Source: Conchocele bisecta
Taxonomy: Eukaryota; Mollusca; Bivalvia; Lucinida; Thyasiridae
DNA: 64,000 bases
Assembly: GCA_029237695.1 (NCBI GenBank)
Contig: CM055274.1
Coordinates: 73,604,140 to 73,668,139 of the forward strand
Direction: 5' to 3'
Part shown: piece after piece, positions 22,441 through 33,493 of the stretch
Position numbering within the stretch: the first letter of the stretch is position 1
Layout: each line of letters opens with the position of its first letter
The notes under the pieces: generated by a model
What the model saw: only the letters and a program-made list of their open reading frames with translations
Databases searched by the model: none
Told to the model about the DNA's origin: nothing
Translations under genes and position numbers: made by a program

Positions 22441-24721
22441 TGGTGAACAGTGCATTCCCTAATCAGACCGTGCAGATGATCCACATACAATGGTAAAGTA
22501 AGAGATATACATAGTACGAGATATATACAGACAACTATTTTAGTTGAATATGTAAATAAATATGCAAGCTGGTGTAGTTTTCTTATTAAGATTAAAATTT
22601 CTAGCAAGTCTAACCATTCTGGTTTACCTGATAAGTCCATCACAGCATGAAACAAATTTGTTCCTTCGATAAAAGTATTTTTTACTGCAAAAATGGCACA
22701 TTTCTGACATGTTATTTTAGTTTTCTCTGAAGTTTGTGAACCCATGTTCAAATACCTAATGTTTCAACGTATGTAAAATAGCATACTGAAGATATTTCAT
22801 CGGAGGTTACAAAGGTCTCAGACCATCAGATAAAATGTTATAGCCATATTTCATAATTTCCTAAAAATGTGGTGGCCATTTTGCAAAATGGCTGCCAAAA
22901 ATTATTTTAGCTGTTGAATTGAGACGGCCATCACCTTTTTTCAGTTAGGTAACATGTTACACTAACTGAAAAATATAGTGGCGACTTGCCCACTTTGGTA
23001 GTCAAACCTCATTTTTTGCCTGTGGACTACAGATGGCAGATGGACTACAAGCTTGACTAAAAACCTTAACCAAGTTTGAGTACAAACCTTAACCAAGGGG
23101 AATTAAGTAAGTAATTGAAGAGGAAATGTAGGTCAAGGTCAAATATAGGTCAGGGGTTCTTGATGTACATCCCAATGAGAAAAAGCTATCCAAGTATGGT
23201 GTCTGTATGCACAATAGTATTCCATCTACAAGCTTGACTAAAAACCGTAACCAAGGTTGACTAAAAACCTTAACCAAGGGTAATTAACTAAGTAATTCAA
23301 TAATATTCCATGTACAAGCTTGTCTAAAAATCTTAACCAAGGTTGACTAAAAACCTTAACCAAGGGGAATTAACTAAGTAATTCAATGTTAAATGTAGGT
23401 CAAGGTCAAATATAAATTAGGGGTTATTGATGTACATTCCTATGAGAAAAGGTTGTCCAAGTATGGTGTCTGTATACACAATAGTATTCCATGTACAAGC
23501 TTGACTAAAAACCTTAACCAAGGTTGACTAAAAGTCTTAACCAAGGGGAATTAACTTAGTAATTCAAGGTTAAATGTAGGTCAAGGTCAAATATAGGTCA
23601 GCGGTTGTTGATGTACATCACTAGGACATGAAGTTGTCCAAGTATGGTTGGTGTAGGGCCAGTATTGCATCTACAAGCTTGACTAAAATCCTTAACCAAG
23701 GGGAATTAACTAAGTAATTCAAGAGGAAATGTAGGTCAAGGTCAAATATAGATCAGGGGTTATTGATGTACATCCCTATGAGAAACGGTTGTCCAAGTAT
23801 GGTGTCTGTATGCACAATAGTATTCCATGTACAAGCTTGACTAAAAACCTTAACCAAGGTTCACTAAAAACCTTAACCAAGGGGAATTAACTAAGTAACT
23901 CAAGGTTAAATGCAGGTCAAGGTCAAATATAGGTCAGGGGTTGTTGATGTACATCACTAGGAGATGAAGTTGCCCAAGAATGGTTGGTGTAGGGCCAGGA
24001 GTATTGCATCTACAAGCTTGACTAAAAACCTTAACTAAGCAATTCAAGAGGAAATGTAGGTCAAGGTCAAATATAGATCAGGGGTTATTGATGTACATCC
24101 CTATGAGAAACGGTTGTCCAAGTATGGTGTCTGTATGCACAATAGTATTCCATGTACAAGCTTAACTAAAAACCTTAACCAAGGTCGACTAAAAACCTTA
24201 ACCAAGGGGAATTAACTAAGTAATTCAAGGTTAAATGTAGGTCAAGGTTAAATATAGGTCAGGGGTTGTTGATGTACTTCACTAGGAGATGAAGTTGGCC
24301 AAGTATGGTGGGTGTAGGGCCAGGAGTATTCCATATACAAGCTTGACTAAAAACCTTAACAAGGTGTGACGGTGACGCTGACGCCAGGATGACTACATAA
24401 GCTCTAACTATTCTTCGAATAGTCGAGCTAATAACTATTCGTCGAATAGTCGAGCTAAAAACGAAAAAATTTGGAAAATGACTCCCCATGTTAAATTCCC
24501 ATAGGAAAATGTTTTTTTTCGCAACAAAATCAATATTTCATGGAATTTCATAACATAATTTTTTTTGGGGGAGGGGGTGGGGAGGGTGACTTTTTTGTTA
24601 TTGATGAAAAAGTACTTACTTTTAAATATTTTTTTGATTTAATGTTTAATAGCCAAATGTTCGTCGGCAGCAAAACGTTGAACAGACCGTAGTAAGCCTT
24701 CAGTAAGGCAAACATACTTAC

Positions 24722-24803
24722 ACGTATCCTGACTCTGTGCCCTCTCTCCCTGCAGCAGTGGAGGTTCATCTGACTGGCCGAACTTGGACGGGTCTTTGAA
24801 TAT
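24722..24803 (-). CDS. Myotubularin-related phosphatase, coding exon 2
   Basis: This exon is 82 nt (27 codons plus one base), between the acceptor TTGCATTGTGCAG and the perfect donor GTAAGT. It reads ...SDEPPLLQGERAQSQDT, matching the EEPPLLPGE segment just before the PH-GRAM domain of MTMR2. The extra T joins GG of exon 3 to make a Trp codon, so the phase fits exactly. The right end of a MITE (24692) lies only about 30 bp past the splice donor. The exon is too small for ORF finders and was found by reading both strands for splice signals. Confidence 0.88.
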
Positions 24804-24826
24804 CTGCACAATGCAAGAAATAAGCT

Positions 24827-24892
24827 ATTGGATTTACATTTATTGAGCATAGGCTGCATATGCAGCCTATGCTCAATAAATGTAAATCCAAT
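24827..24892. repeat. 66-nt perfect palindrome (stand-alone)
   Basis: ATTGGATTTACATTTATTGA and onward to GGCTGCAT is followed immediately by its exact complement, with no loop and no mismatch. The same palindrome is the core of the MITEs at 5859-6065 and 50204-50438 and, with an altered centre, 36826-37488. Here it stands without the MITE arms, 24 bp upstream of the exon 2 acceptor. Confidence 0.95.
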
Positions 24893-24938
24893 GTCTTAGA
24901 TAATATCAAATGGTCAATATGTGGGCTTTGACTTCATG

Positions 24939-25296
24939 CAGCGCTCCAGATAAGTTGTGTACCTAAAGAGTATTATATCCCCAGATTTCAAATTCAATCC
25001 ATATTTTACTTTTACAAATTTATTGTTGATTTTCTTCCTTATTAAATATGGAACAAATGATAAAAAATATGAAACAAATTTAAAAATTCACTTATTTGAG
25101 CCGAAAAATGCAAACACTGTTTGTTTGTTGCAGCTCAACTAAGTCGATCTCAACTTTATCACAGTATTTTCACAACTCAATTTAAAAATCAATGCATATT
25201 TCCACATTGCTGTGCACTCTCACTTTGATAATCAATGCGTATTCTGCTAAAATAAGTGTGTAAATTATGCCAATACGCACCTTATCTGGAGCTCTG
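24939..25296. mobile_element. MITE CAGAGCTCCAGATAAG copy (uninterrupted reference)
   Basis: CAGCGCTCCAGATAAG ... CTTATCTGGAGCTCTG, about 358 bp, without insertions. This copy allows recognition of the interrupted ones. The inner blocks are GGAACAAATGATAAAAAATA and GCAAACACTGTTTG. Confidence 0.85.
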
Positions 25297-25626
25297 TTCA
25301 TGTGATACAAATGATCTATATCACCCAAGGTCTAGAGAAGATCTTAGAATGTCTGCACAATACAAGAATATCGAGAACACCAGGCTAGTGTACTTCAATA
25401 TTTTTTTTATTATATCGAGTTAAAAATTCAGGCAAGGCAGTGAATTCCGAGGCTTGTCTACAGTTTCCAAGCTGAGCCTGATAAACTTGAGATAGAGAAT
25501 GCCAGGCGAGTGTCTTTTGACATCAAGTTTATCAGGCAAGGCTATGAAACAGGTGGGAATTCTGCGGCTTACGTGTGCCTCAAAATTCCTACAGTTTGTG
25601 AGACAAGCCTGATAAACATGATATAG

Positions 25627-26236
25627 TATGGAATGCCAAATCTACATAAACTCAAATATATATTGCAAGCTCTAAATATTTAGAGCTAGCAACAAATATT
25701 TGGAGCTAGCAATATATATTTGGAGAGCTCTGGAAATCATTTGGAGAGCTCTCGAAATGAATTAATGATATCTCGAAATCATTTGGAGAGCTCTCGAAAT
25801 CATTTGGAGCGAGCATTATATAACATTTGATTTGGAGCTATCTCTAAATCATTTGGAGAGCTCTCGAAATCAATTTAATGATATCTCGAAATCATTTAGA
25901 GACCTCTCGAAATCATTTGTAGCGAGCATTATATAACTTTTATTTGGAGAGCTCTCTAAATCATTTGGAGCTATCTCTAAATCATTTGGAGAGCTCTCGA
26001 AATCAATTAATGATATCTCGAAATCATTTAGAGAGCTCTCGAAATCATTTGTAGCGAGCATTATATAACTTTTATTTGGAGAGCTCTCTAAATCATTTGG
26101 AGAGCTCTCAAAATCATTTAGAGAGCTCTCGAAATCAATTAATGATATCTCGAAATCAATTAGAGAGCTCTTGAAATCATTTGTAGCGAGCATTATATAA
26201 CTTTGATTTCGAGAGCTATCTAAATGATTTGGAGCT
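25627..26236. repeat. GAGAGCTCTC satellite block, copy B
   Basis: It begins TATGGAATGCCAAATCTAC, then runs through irregular units of ATCATTTGGAGAGCTCTCGA, CAATTAATGATATCTCGAAA and GCGAGCATTATATAACTTT, about 125 bp per higher-order unit. The longer copy is at 51061-52037. The minus-strand 'NDFESS' ORFs over it are artefacts of the repeat. Confidence 0.85.
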
Positions 26237-26274
26237 ATCTGAATTTTTTCCTTTTTTTTTTACCCTCCTTGTCA

Positions 26275-26494
26275 CACTGGAGTCCTTTTTTTGCCCCATG
26301 TTAAATTTGCATAGGAAAATCGTTTTTTTCACAATAAAATTAATATTTGTTGGAATTTCATGAAATAAATTCTTTTGGAGAGGGCGACTTTTATTATTGA
26401 TGAAAAAGTATGTACATTTAATATTTTTTTAGATTTAGTGTGTTTAACAGCCAAACGTTTGTCGGCAGCAAAACATGGAACAAACAGTAGTGTC
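26275..26494. mobile_element. Right half of MITE CTGTCTGTTCCACG (inverted end)
   Basis: This runs from CCCCATGTTAAATTTGCATA to GGCAGCAAAACATGGAACAA. The left half is not seen nearby. Flanking pieces (GTCTTTTGACATCCAGTTTA and ATCAGG types) also occur inverted at 25490-25640. Confidence 0.6.
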
Positions 26495-26809
26495 TTTTGA
26501 CATCCAGTTTATCAGGTGACTCACTGGCCATGAAACGCATAGGAATTCCGAGTGCCGAGGAATTCTCAACCGTTTCCAAGTCATGTCTGATAAACTTCAT
26601 ATCAAAAGACGAGCATGGTATTCTATTCATCAGTAGCCTATTTCACCAAAATTGCAAAGTATACTTATCTAGCTTAGTATGCATTATTTCATATAGAACT
26701 AACGACGGCATATATTTGATGACTAAAAGTATGCAGAATTATTATACTGAATTTATTACATTATCACAGCCAAAATGGCTGTGATAATGTAATAAATTCA
26801 GTATAATAA

Positions 26810-28700
26810 GGCCTATCAAAAAAATTGTTTGTTTCGGGGCACCCGACCCTACCTGCTATTTTATTAACAAAATGTGACGACCCTATTTTTTTTCCCACAT
26901 TTCAGAAATTGTTTGTCTATTTTGTTCATTTTGTTTATGTTTATCACTCTCCTTGTGACTTTTGTCTCACACCCATTCTATGTTTCATGCAACTTTGTTG
27001 GTAAATGACATTTTAATACCCGATATATTAAACAACCCATCTTTTTTTACACTCGTGACCGTCTTACGACTCTAGGTGCGGCGAAAACGAAACGCCGGGA
27101 CAAGCATTGTGGTAACTGCAGAGGTTATCTGCCGGTGATTTCGCGCACCTTAAATTCGCATTGTCAACCTCTCGCTACCTGGTTTCGGTATAATAGAAGT
27201 CAACCTTTTCATTATTTGCCCAGTCTAAGTATATTTGGTGAGTACAAGTTTTCAAGTTTTTTTGTGTCAGTTTTACGCTTCGTATCCTAATACATGCATA
27301 CGTTTTATTTCTCAAAAACAGATCACATTTTGCACAAGACATTGTCTGTCAAAACCATGTTATCTTCTGTTTTGTGAATGAAATAGTTGGCCCCGGATCG
27401 AGTATATTAAAACATACAAATGACGTCATTGGGGAAACTACTACAAAATGTTCAATGTATGGAAGCCCAAACTTATTTTATGGAAGCCCAAAAATATTTT
27501 TTTTGGTAGTATTTTGACTACTTGCATTAATCTGGGTATTAATCTACGCTGGATGTGTTATACTGTCATTAATTTGTTCCCTGACTGTAATTTATCACAT
27601 GCTGACTTATTGACCCCCTTCCCTGTACGTAGAAATGACAGTCATGTTGCCGTGTATTGGCCACCATAGACAAATATAATTAACTGACGTCACTAAAATC
27701 TCACTGCGCAAGTACACTGGACATCCAGATTTTCGAGGAATACCCAACGTGAGTTCACAAATGGCGGCCGTTTACATTGATGCACTTTGTTTTATTGCAT
27801 GATATTTATACGGCGAAATGGCGAGTTATTATGCATATAAAGTTGTAGGTCTGAATATGCGATATTTATAGATCGGTTACATTATTGTTTCCTTAGCTAC
27901 GCCAAATCACCGGACAGCACCGGACAGCCTTTCGTCTAGTGTGACTCGCATCTTGTTACGTATAAACATAGATATATGCCAACATTCTCCAGAAAGACGA
28001 ACATTTGACATTTTCCCTATAGCTAGTTCATCAGTGTTTGCAGACATAATACCATTGTATTGCGAGAAGTGCTCACGTGTAGAAATCAGGCATCAAATCA
28101 GGATTATTCTGATTTCAGGGCTGAATATATAGTTTTCTTATTGTAAATATTCAGTTCTGATTTTGGGATTTTCCCCATTTGTACAGGCAATATATGGGAT
28201 TTAGTACTAAACCCATTGACCCGGCCTTAAATGACCTTAGCTGTGAATTAAAGGCCGTTAAACTCCAACAAACAAACAAACAAACACCTGTGCATCAGCG
28301 TCTTCGGCATTAAACCATGTATTAAGTTTTGGGTAAAGTCTTATTTATTCTCAACACTAGTTCATGTGCACTTACAGATGGCTTTTGGGTTTGAATTAAA
28401 CACTACAATTGATAATCTTTGACATAATATATTATATTCCATACAGGATGTACAGTTTCATGTGCATTCTGTGTGTTATTTTGATGCAAAATATTCACCA
28501 GCATATACAATGAATTATGAGCTTAATTAATATTCATACTACAACTAATGGCATGTAAAGTAAAAAAGGTACATGTCGTATTTAACGATTTACACCTTCA
28601 TTTATAAAAAAAACAAAACAAACAAAAAAATAATCCCTACCTACCCTACCTACAGATTTTGAGCCCGTTCCACTAAACAAACAATTTTTTTTGATAGGCC
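26810..28700. mobile_element. PIF/Harbinger-like non-autonomous transposon with TAA duplication
   Basis: The ends are GGCCTATCAAAAAAATTG and its complement CAATTTTTTTTGATAGGCC (1 mismatch/indel). It is flanked by TAA at 26807-26809 and 28701-28703, fixed by comparison with the intact host MITE. GG-starting ends and a 3-bp TWA duplication are the hallmark of PIF/Harbinger. It is 1.9 kb with no transposase ORF seen and contains a minus-strand SINE fragment at 28090-28290. Confidence 0.8.
28090..28290 (-). mobile_element. SINE-like fragment with (TTTG)n leader
   Basis: Read on the minus strand it starts (TTTG)n TTGGAGTTTAACGGCC and runs to CAGCCCTGAAATCAGAATAA, then stops. This is the 5' half of the family at 7367-7790. 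Confidence 0.7.
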
Positions 28701-29353
28701 TAACAATTAATAAATTCATCCTTAAATTGAAAATGTCTCCCTCAAAGTGTACTTAGCAAAATAAGTATGCTTATCAATTTTGGTGAAATAGGTTACTGGT
28801 AACATTTTATGCTAGAGGATGAGAAAATATAACAAGTATGTGACCTTAACCTTGGGGTTATTGGAGTCTGGAGGTTCATGTACATCAGGACCGTACACAG
28901 GAATTAATATAGGGGGGTGCGTTATCGAAGGCGTGAAGGGCTAAACATTTTTGTTTGCTCATCCACGGACAGACCTTGGCGGATTAACCCTTTCACCCCT
29001 GAGTAGCTGGAATGCATTTTGATATGGCAATTAATTTTGCTGAACATGGGGTGTTTTTGTTCTTAAAATTATTATGAAAATTATTTGCAAAAAGTGCAGA
29101 TCCTGATGAGACGGCTCGTCACGAGCCGGCTCATCCGAATCTACACATTTTGCCAATACCACTATACAGGCATGTGGTGTTGAAAGGGTTAATTGGGCAT
29201 TCGTACGCACCTGTCGCACCCCCTCTCATACGGGCCTGTATGTGTATTTGTGACAGCTTCATAGACGGCCATCAGAGGAAGGCATATGTGAAATGTCAAG
29301 ATGTTTCATGAAAGGAAACAGAAGTTATAAGGAATTTACCCAAACGTTAAGTG

Positions 29354-29998
29354 TCTAAAGCGTACCATACCCCCTAATTTCAAAATCAAGAGAAGAATTC
29401 ACATAAGTGTAAAAGCTTGTTTTCTAATCCTGTTCTCAATTGTATGTATATATATCTATCACTTGCCACAACTTGAAATAAATACTGTTTAAACTCATTT
29501 CAAAATCATTGCGTATTTTACTTTTACAAATGAATTATTGATTTTCTTCATTAGTAAATAGGGAACAAATGATAACTAGATGGCCGCGGCCTGCATGTCG
29601 CGCCTTGGGGCGAGGCATGGACACTAAAAAAAGAGATATAGTATAACGAAAAACTTTAACCAAAAAACTTTAACCAAAAACTTTAACCGGACACATGTAC
29701 GTACATACGTACGCCAAAGTGCCGACTATATCGCGCTTTCCGCAAGCGGGTGCGACAAAAACTATAACAAATTTAAACACTCATTTATTTGAGCTGCAAA
29801 AAGCAAACACTGTTTGCTTTTTGCAGCTCAACAAAGTGAATTTTCAACTTTATGACAGTTTTCACTACTCAATTAGAAAATCAATGCGTATTTTCACATT
29901 GCTGTGCGTATTTTGTACTCCCACTTTTGATAATCAATGCGTATTCAGCTAAAATAATTGCGTAAAATACGCCAATACGCACCTTATCTGGAGCTCTG
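29354..29998. mobile_element. MITE CAGAGCTCCAGATAAG copy with CTAG element inserted
   Basis: The body GGGAACAAATGATAA is interrupted at 29576 and resumes with TAACAAATTTAAACACTC at about 29763. The right end is CTTATCTGGAGCTCTG. The left end is decayed. Confidence 0.7.
29576..29758 (-). mobile_element. Minimal CTAG-ended rolling-circle-like element
   Basis: It has the same ends as 14596-16996 (CTAGATGGCCGCGGCC and GCAAGCGGGTGCGACAAAA) but only 183 bp, with a short AAAAACTTTAACC core. It gives clean end points for the family. Confidence 0.65.
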
Positions 29999-29999
29999 C

Positions 30000-30334
30000 A
30001 TACCGGAGACACAGTGTCTTTAAAATCAGAAATAAAACCTATATCTTCCTCCAATATTGTATCCATGTTGCGAGCACTGAATGATTCATTCACCATTAAA
30101 TATATCTTCATACAAACAACACTTCCGTCACATCTCTTCTATCTCAAGAAGTGAGTTAAGTTTAGCCACCAGCTGATAAAAGTGGCATCACAATGTTTGC
30201 AACATGCGTAGCCCAGGATCAGCTTATGCATTCAAAGGATCCTATTAGATCCAATGCTTGAAGTAATATTTTCATAATTGAGACTAATAACTCACATATC
30301 GCATCACCGTATTTTTGCTGATATTCATTTCATA
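30000..30334. other. Intron 1 sequence, nothing recognised
   Basis: This stretch matches no other repeat here. A minus-strand ORF start (30111) carries no motif I recognise and lacks convincing splice sites in phase with the gene. Confidence 0.4.
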
Positions 30335-30774
30335 ACAAGAGTGCCGTAAGTCACAAAATACGCCTGTCGAAGATGGGCCAGTCAGCGAACATGCAGAAAT
30401 GTGAAGATGTCACCTTAAAGGCAAGAAACATTAATGAGAATTTGAAAATCTATAGCATTATTTCTTCCTCTTGTTGTGATAAACAGGTATACTAATTTAG
30501 TAAAGTAGAAATTACATGTACAATATATAGAATTGGATACAAAAATGTAGAAAAAATGGCTATGTTAAAAAGGTGATATTTTTGTTAAAAAATAGTTTTT
30601 CGGCATAAAAACACCAAGGTGCACATCTTCAAGACGTGTGTATACATGTAGTTTCAGATCGATTGACTGAACGGATTCAGAGGAGTTGTGTACACAAACT
30701 ATGCAGTTTTTCTGTCCGCCACTCGCCCGCCTAACAGTAAAACATAATACATAATTGTACTTACCGGTCGTATA
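30335..30774. mobile_element. ACAAGAGTGCCG...CGGTCGTAT element, single-unit copy
   Basis: It has the same termini as 12306-13080, with one core unit (30531 onward) instead of three. This difference supports unit-number change in the core. Confidence 0.65.
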
Positions 30775-32248
30775 AAAATGCAATGAATTCTGTAAATGAC
30801 ATTGAAAGTTGACACAAAATTCAGATCTCATGCGGAATTAAATTCATAATGAGCTCTGAATTTTGTGTCAATTTTCAGGATCATGTACAGAAAATATGAA
30901 ATCAATATTGACAAAATATGGTGACACAATCAGAGAGGTACAGAGCTCCAGATAAGTTTTGTGTCTAAAGCGTACTTACCCCCTGATTTCAAAATCATTG
31001 CGTATTTTACTTTAAGAAATGAATTATTGATTTTCTTCATTACTAAATAGGGAACAAATGATGAAAAAATATTACAAATTTAACCATTCACTTATTTCAG
31101 ATGCAAAAAGCAAACACTGTTTGCTTTTTGCAGCTCAACTAAGTGAATTTTCAACTTTATGACAGTGTTTTCACTACTCAATTTGAAAATCATTGCTGTG
31201 CGTATTTTGTACTCCCACTTTGACAATCAAGGTGTATTCAGCTAAAACTAGATTGGTCAGTAAGCGAGGCTTACGGAATACCCCCCGCGTGGGCCCAGGT
31301 ACCCCTAAATATGTAAAATTTTCCAAGTGTGGGCTTGTGACCTTGACTCTGGGCTTAGCGGGGGCGGAACGAACGTGAATGTGAAGCAGAACCGAGCAAG
31401 GAAATACAAGTTATAACCGATTTCTCTGATGTTAAGTTTTGTAAAGAGACTAAGTATGTGGGAATATGTCACAGCATGATAGTAGAGCCTTACAGAAATA
31501 TTAAGAATTTTAGATGAAGTTATAACATATTTCTCTGATGTTAAGTTTTCTAAAGAGACTAAGTATTTGACCTTGACCTTGGGATCAGCGGGGGTTGGAC
31601 GTTCGTGGATTTGGCACAGCATGGTAGTAGAGCCTTACAGGAATGCATGTGTGAAATATTAAGCATTTTAGATGAAGGAAATAAAAGTTATAACAATATT
31701 TCTCGGATGTTAAGTTTTGTCAAGAGACTAAGTATTTGACCTTGACCATGGGATCAGCGGGGGTTGGACGGTCGTGAATTTGGCACATCATGGTTGTAGA
31801 GCCTTACAGGAATGCATGTGTGAAATATTAAGCATTTTAGATGAAGGAAATAGAAGATATAACAATATTTCTCTGATGTTAAGTTTTGTAAAGAGACTAA
31901 GTATTTGACCTTGACCATGGGATCAGCGGGGGTTGGACGGTCGTGGATTTGGCACAGCATGGTAGTAAAGCCTTACAGGAATGCATGTGTGAACTAGATT
32001 GGTCAGTAAGCGAGGCTTACGGAATACACCCCGCGTGGGCCCAGGTACCCCTAAAATATGTAAAAATTTCCAAGTGTGTGCGCTTGTGACCTTGACTCTG
32101 GGATTAGCGCGAGCGGCATGAACGTGAATTTGTCACAGGGTGGTAGAGGTCCATTGGAGCAATGAGTGTGTGAAATGTGAAGCAGATCCGAGCAAGGAAA
32201 TAGAAGTTATAACCGATTTCTCTGATGTTGAGTTTTGTAAAGAGACTA

Positions 32249-32406
32249 CCGTATAACCTCGAATTAACGCCCCCGGAGGCGTTACATTTTACAAAAGGGG
32301 GGGGGGCGTTTATTAGCCAGTAAAAAAAATTAAAAAAAAATTACCAAGGACCGCCAATTTCAAACACAAATAAGGATTGAAGGAAAAAAAAATTATTATT
32401 ATTTAT

Positions 32407-32446
<40 letters not shown>

Positions 32447-32502
32447 GGGGGGGGGGGGGCGGGGGTTTATTAGGAGGGGGGCGTTAATTCGAGGTTATAC
32501 GG
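32249..32502. mobile_element. TA-flanked MITE CCGTATAACCTCGAATTAAC with long G-run
   Basis: TA|CCGTATAACCTCGAATTAAC ... complement |TA. The interior holds a G-run of about 50 with two breaks (about 32406-32460). It sits in the core of the inner Helitron-like copy. The ends and TA duplication fit Tc1/mariner-derived MITEs. Confidence 0.8.
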
Positions 32503-33493
32503 TATGTATGTGACGTTGACCTCGAGATCAGCAGGGATTTGTCACAGCATATGAAATATTAAGAGTTTTCAATGAAAGAAATAGAAGTTATAACATATTT
32601 CTCTGATGTTAAGTTTTGTAAAGAGACTAAGTATGTGACCTTGACCTTGGGATCAGCGGGGGTTGGACAGTCGTAGATTTGTCACAGCATGATAGTACAA
32701 CCTTAGAGGAATGCACAAGTGAAATAATAAGAATTTTCAATGAAGGAAATAGAAGTTATAACTTATTTCTCTGATGTTAAGTTTTGTAAAGAGACTAAGT
32801 ATTTGACCTTGACCTTGGGATCAGCGGGGGTTGGACGGTCGTGGATTTGGCACAGCATGGTAGTAGAGCCTTACAGGAATGCATGTGTGAAATATTAAGC
32901 ATTTTAGATGAAGGAATCTAGAAGTTTAGAACAATATTTCTCTGATGTTAAGTTTTGTAAAGAGACTAAGTATTTGACATTGACCTTGGTAACAGCGGGG
33001 GTTGGATGGTCGTGGATTTGGCACAGCATGGTAGTAGAGCCTTACAGGAATGCATGTGTGAAATATTAAGCATTTTAGATGAAGGAAATAGAAGTTATAC
33101 AATATTTCTCTGATGTTAAGTTTTGTAAAGAGACTAAGTATTTGACCTTGACCTTGGGATCTGCGGGGTTTGGACGGTCGTGGATTTGGCACAGCATGGT
33201 AGTAGAGCCTTACAGGAATGCATGTGTGAAATATTAAGCATTTTAGATGAAGGAAATAGAAGTTATAACAATATTTCTCTGATGTTAAGTTTACGGACTA
33301 AGTATTTGACCTTGACCTTGGGATCTGCGGGGGTTGGACGGTCGTGGATTTGGCACAGCATGGTATAGTAGCCTTACAGAATGCATGTGTGAAATATCAA
33401 GCATTTTAGATGAAGGAAATAGAAGTTATAACAATATTTCTCTGATGTTAAGTTTACGCGGACGCACGGACGGACGGACGTTCTTACAGTACT

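Larger units (their letters stand above)
17144..23047. mobile_element. Candidate 5.9-kb DNA transposon with CAA duplication, carrying a decayed ORF
   Basis: It opens TAGTCCATGTG and closes CAGATGGACTA, with about 190-bp imperfect inverted arms. Shared blocks are TTTGACTACC, TATATTTTTCA, GTGATGGCC, ACAGCTAAA and CAAAATGGCC. It is flanked by CAA (17141-17143 and 23048-23050). The tandem core reads straight through when the element is removed (CCATCTA-CAA-GCTTGAC). Inside are the pseudogene at 18400-20184 and a TA-flanked transposon. The superfamily is not assigned. Confidence 0.65.
13811..24462. mobile_element. Tandem-core (Helitron/'pearl'-like) element, split by two insertions
   Basis: It starts AACAAGAGCTGTAGGAGAAC and ends in hairpins with GAATAGTCGAGCTAAAAAC. 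The core is about 14 irregular units of about 175 bp (CTAAAAACCTTAACCAAGG, GGTCAAGGTCAAATATAGG, GTATTCCATCTACAAGCTTG). It occupies 13880-14595, 16997-17143 and 23048-24370. Bivalve 'pearl' elements and Helentron-associated elements have this plan of a tandem core between unique ends. No Rep/helicase ORF is present, so it is non-autonomous. Confidence 0.7.
13458..24692. mobile_element. MITE CTGTCTGTTCCACG, TA-flanked, split by a 10.7-kb nest
   Basis: The left half (13458-13810) runs from TA|CTGTCTGTTCCACGTTTT to GATCCTGAAGGAGGATCA. The right half (24463-24692) runs from TTTGGAAAATGACTCCCC to GGCAGCAAAACGTTGAACAG, next to TA. Copies at 60928 onward and 40162-40606 show the same order of blocks uninterrupted. 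Everything between is later insertion. The right end is about 30 bp from the donor of exon 2. Confidence 0.75.
26631..28798. mobile_element. MITE 'GTAGCCGATTTCACC' copy 3, split by a PIF/Harbinger-like element
   Basis: The left part is CAGTAGCCTATTTCACC to CAGTATAATAA. The right part is TAACAATTAATAAATTCATC to GTGAAATAGGTTACTG. Joined, they equal the intact copies at 6655 and 49675. Confidence 0.85.

Noticed and set aside
13880..24370. CRISPR-like regular repeats
   Set aside because: Units are about 175 bp with no short repeat/unique spacer pattern, and the DNA is clearly eukaryotic. It is a tandem-core transposable element.
25870..26193. Minus-strand ORF rich in NDFESS repeats (also 51216-51497)
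   Set aside because: It is a translation of the GAGAGCTCTC satellite. Frame openness follows the unit, and it is not a gene.
29881..30111. Possible extra myotubularin exon in intron 1
   Set aside because: The reading has no similarity to the family, and exon 1 to exon 2 phases already match without it.
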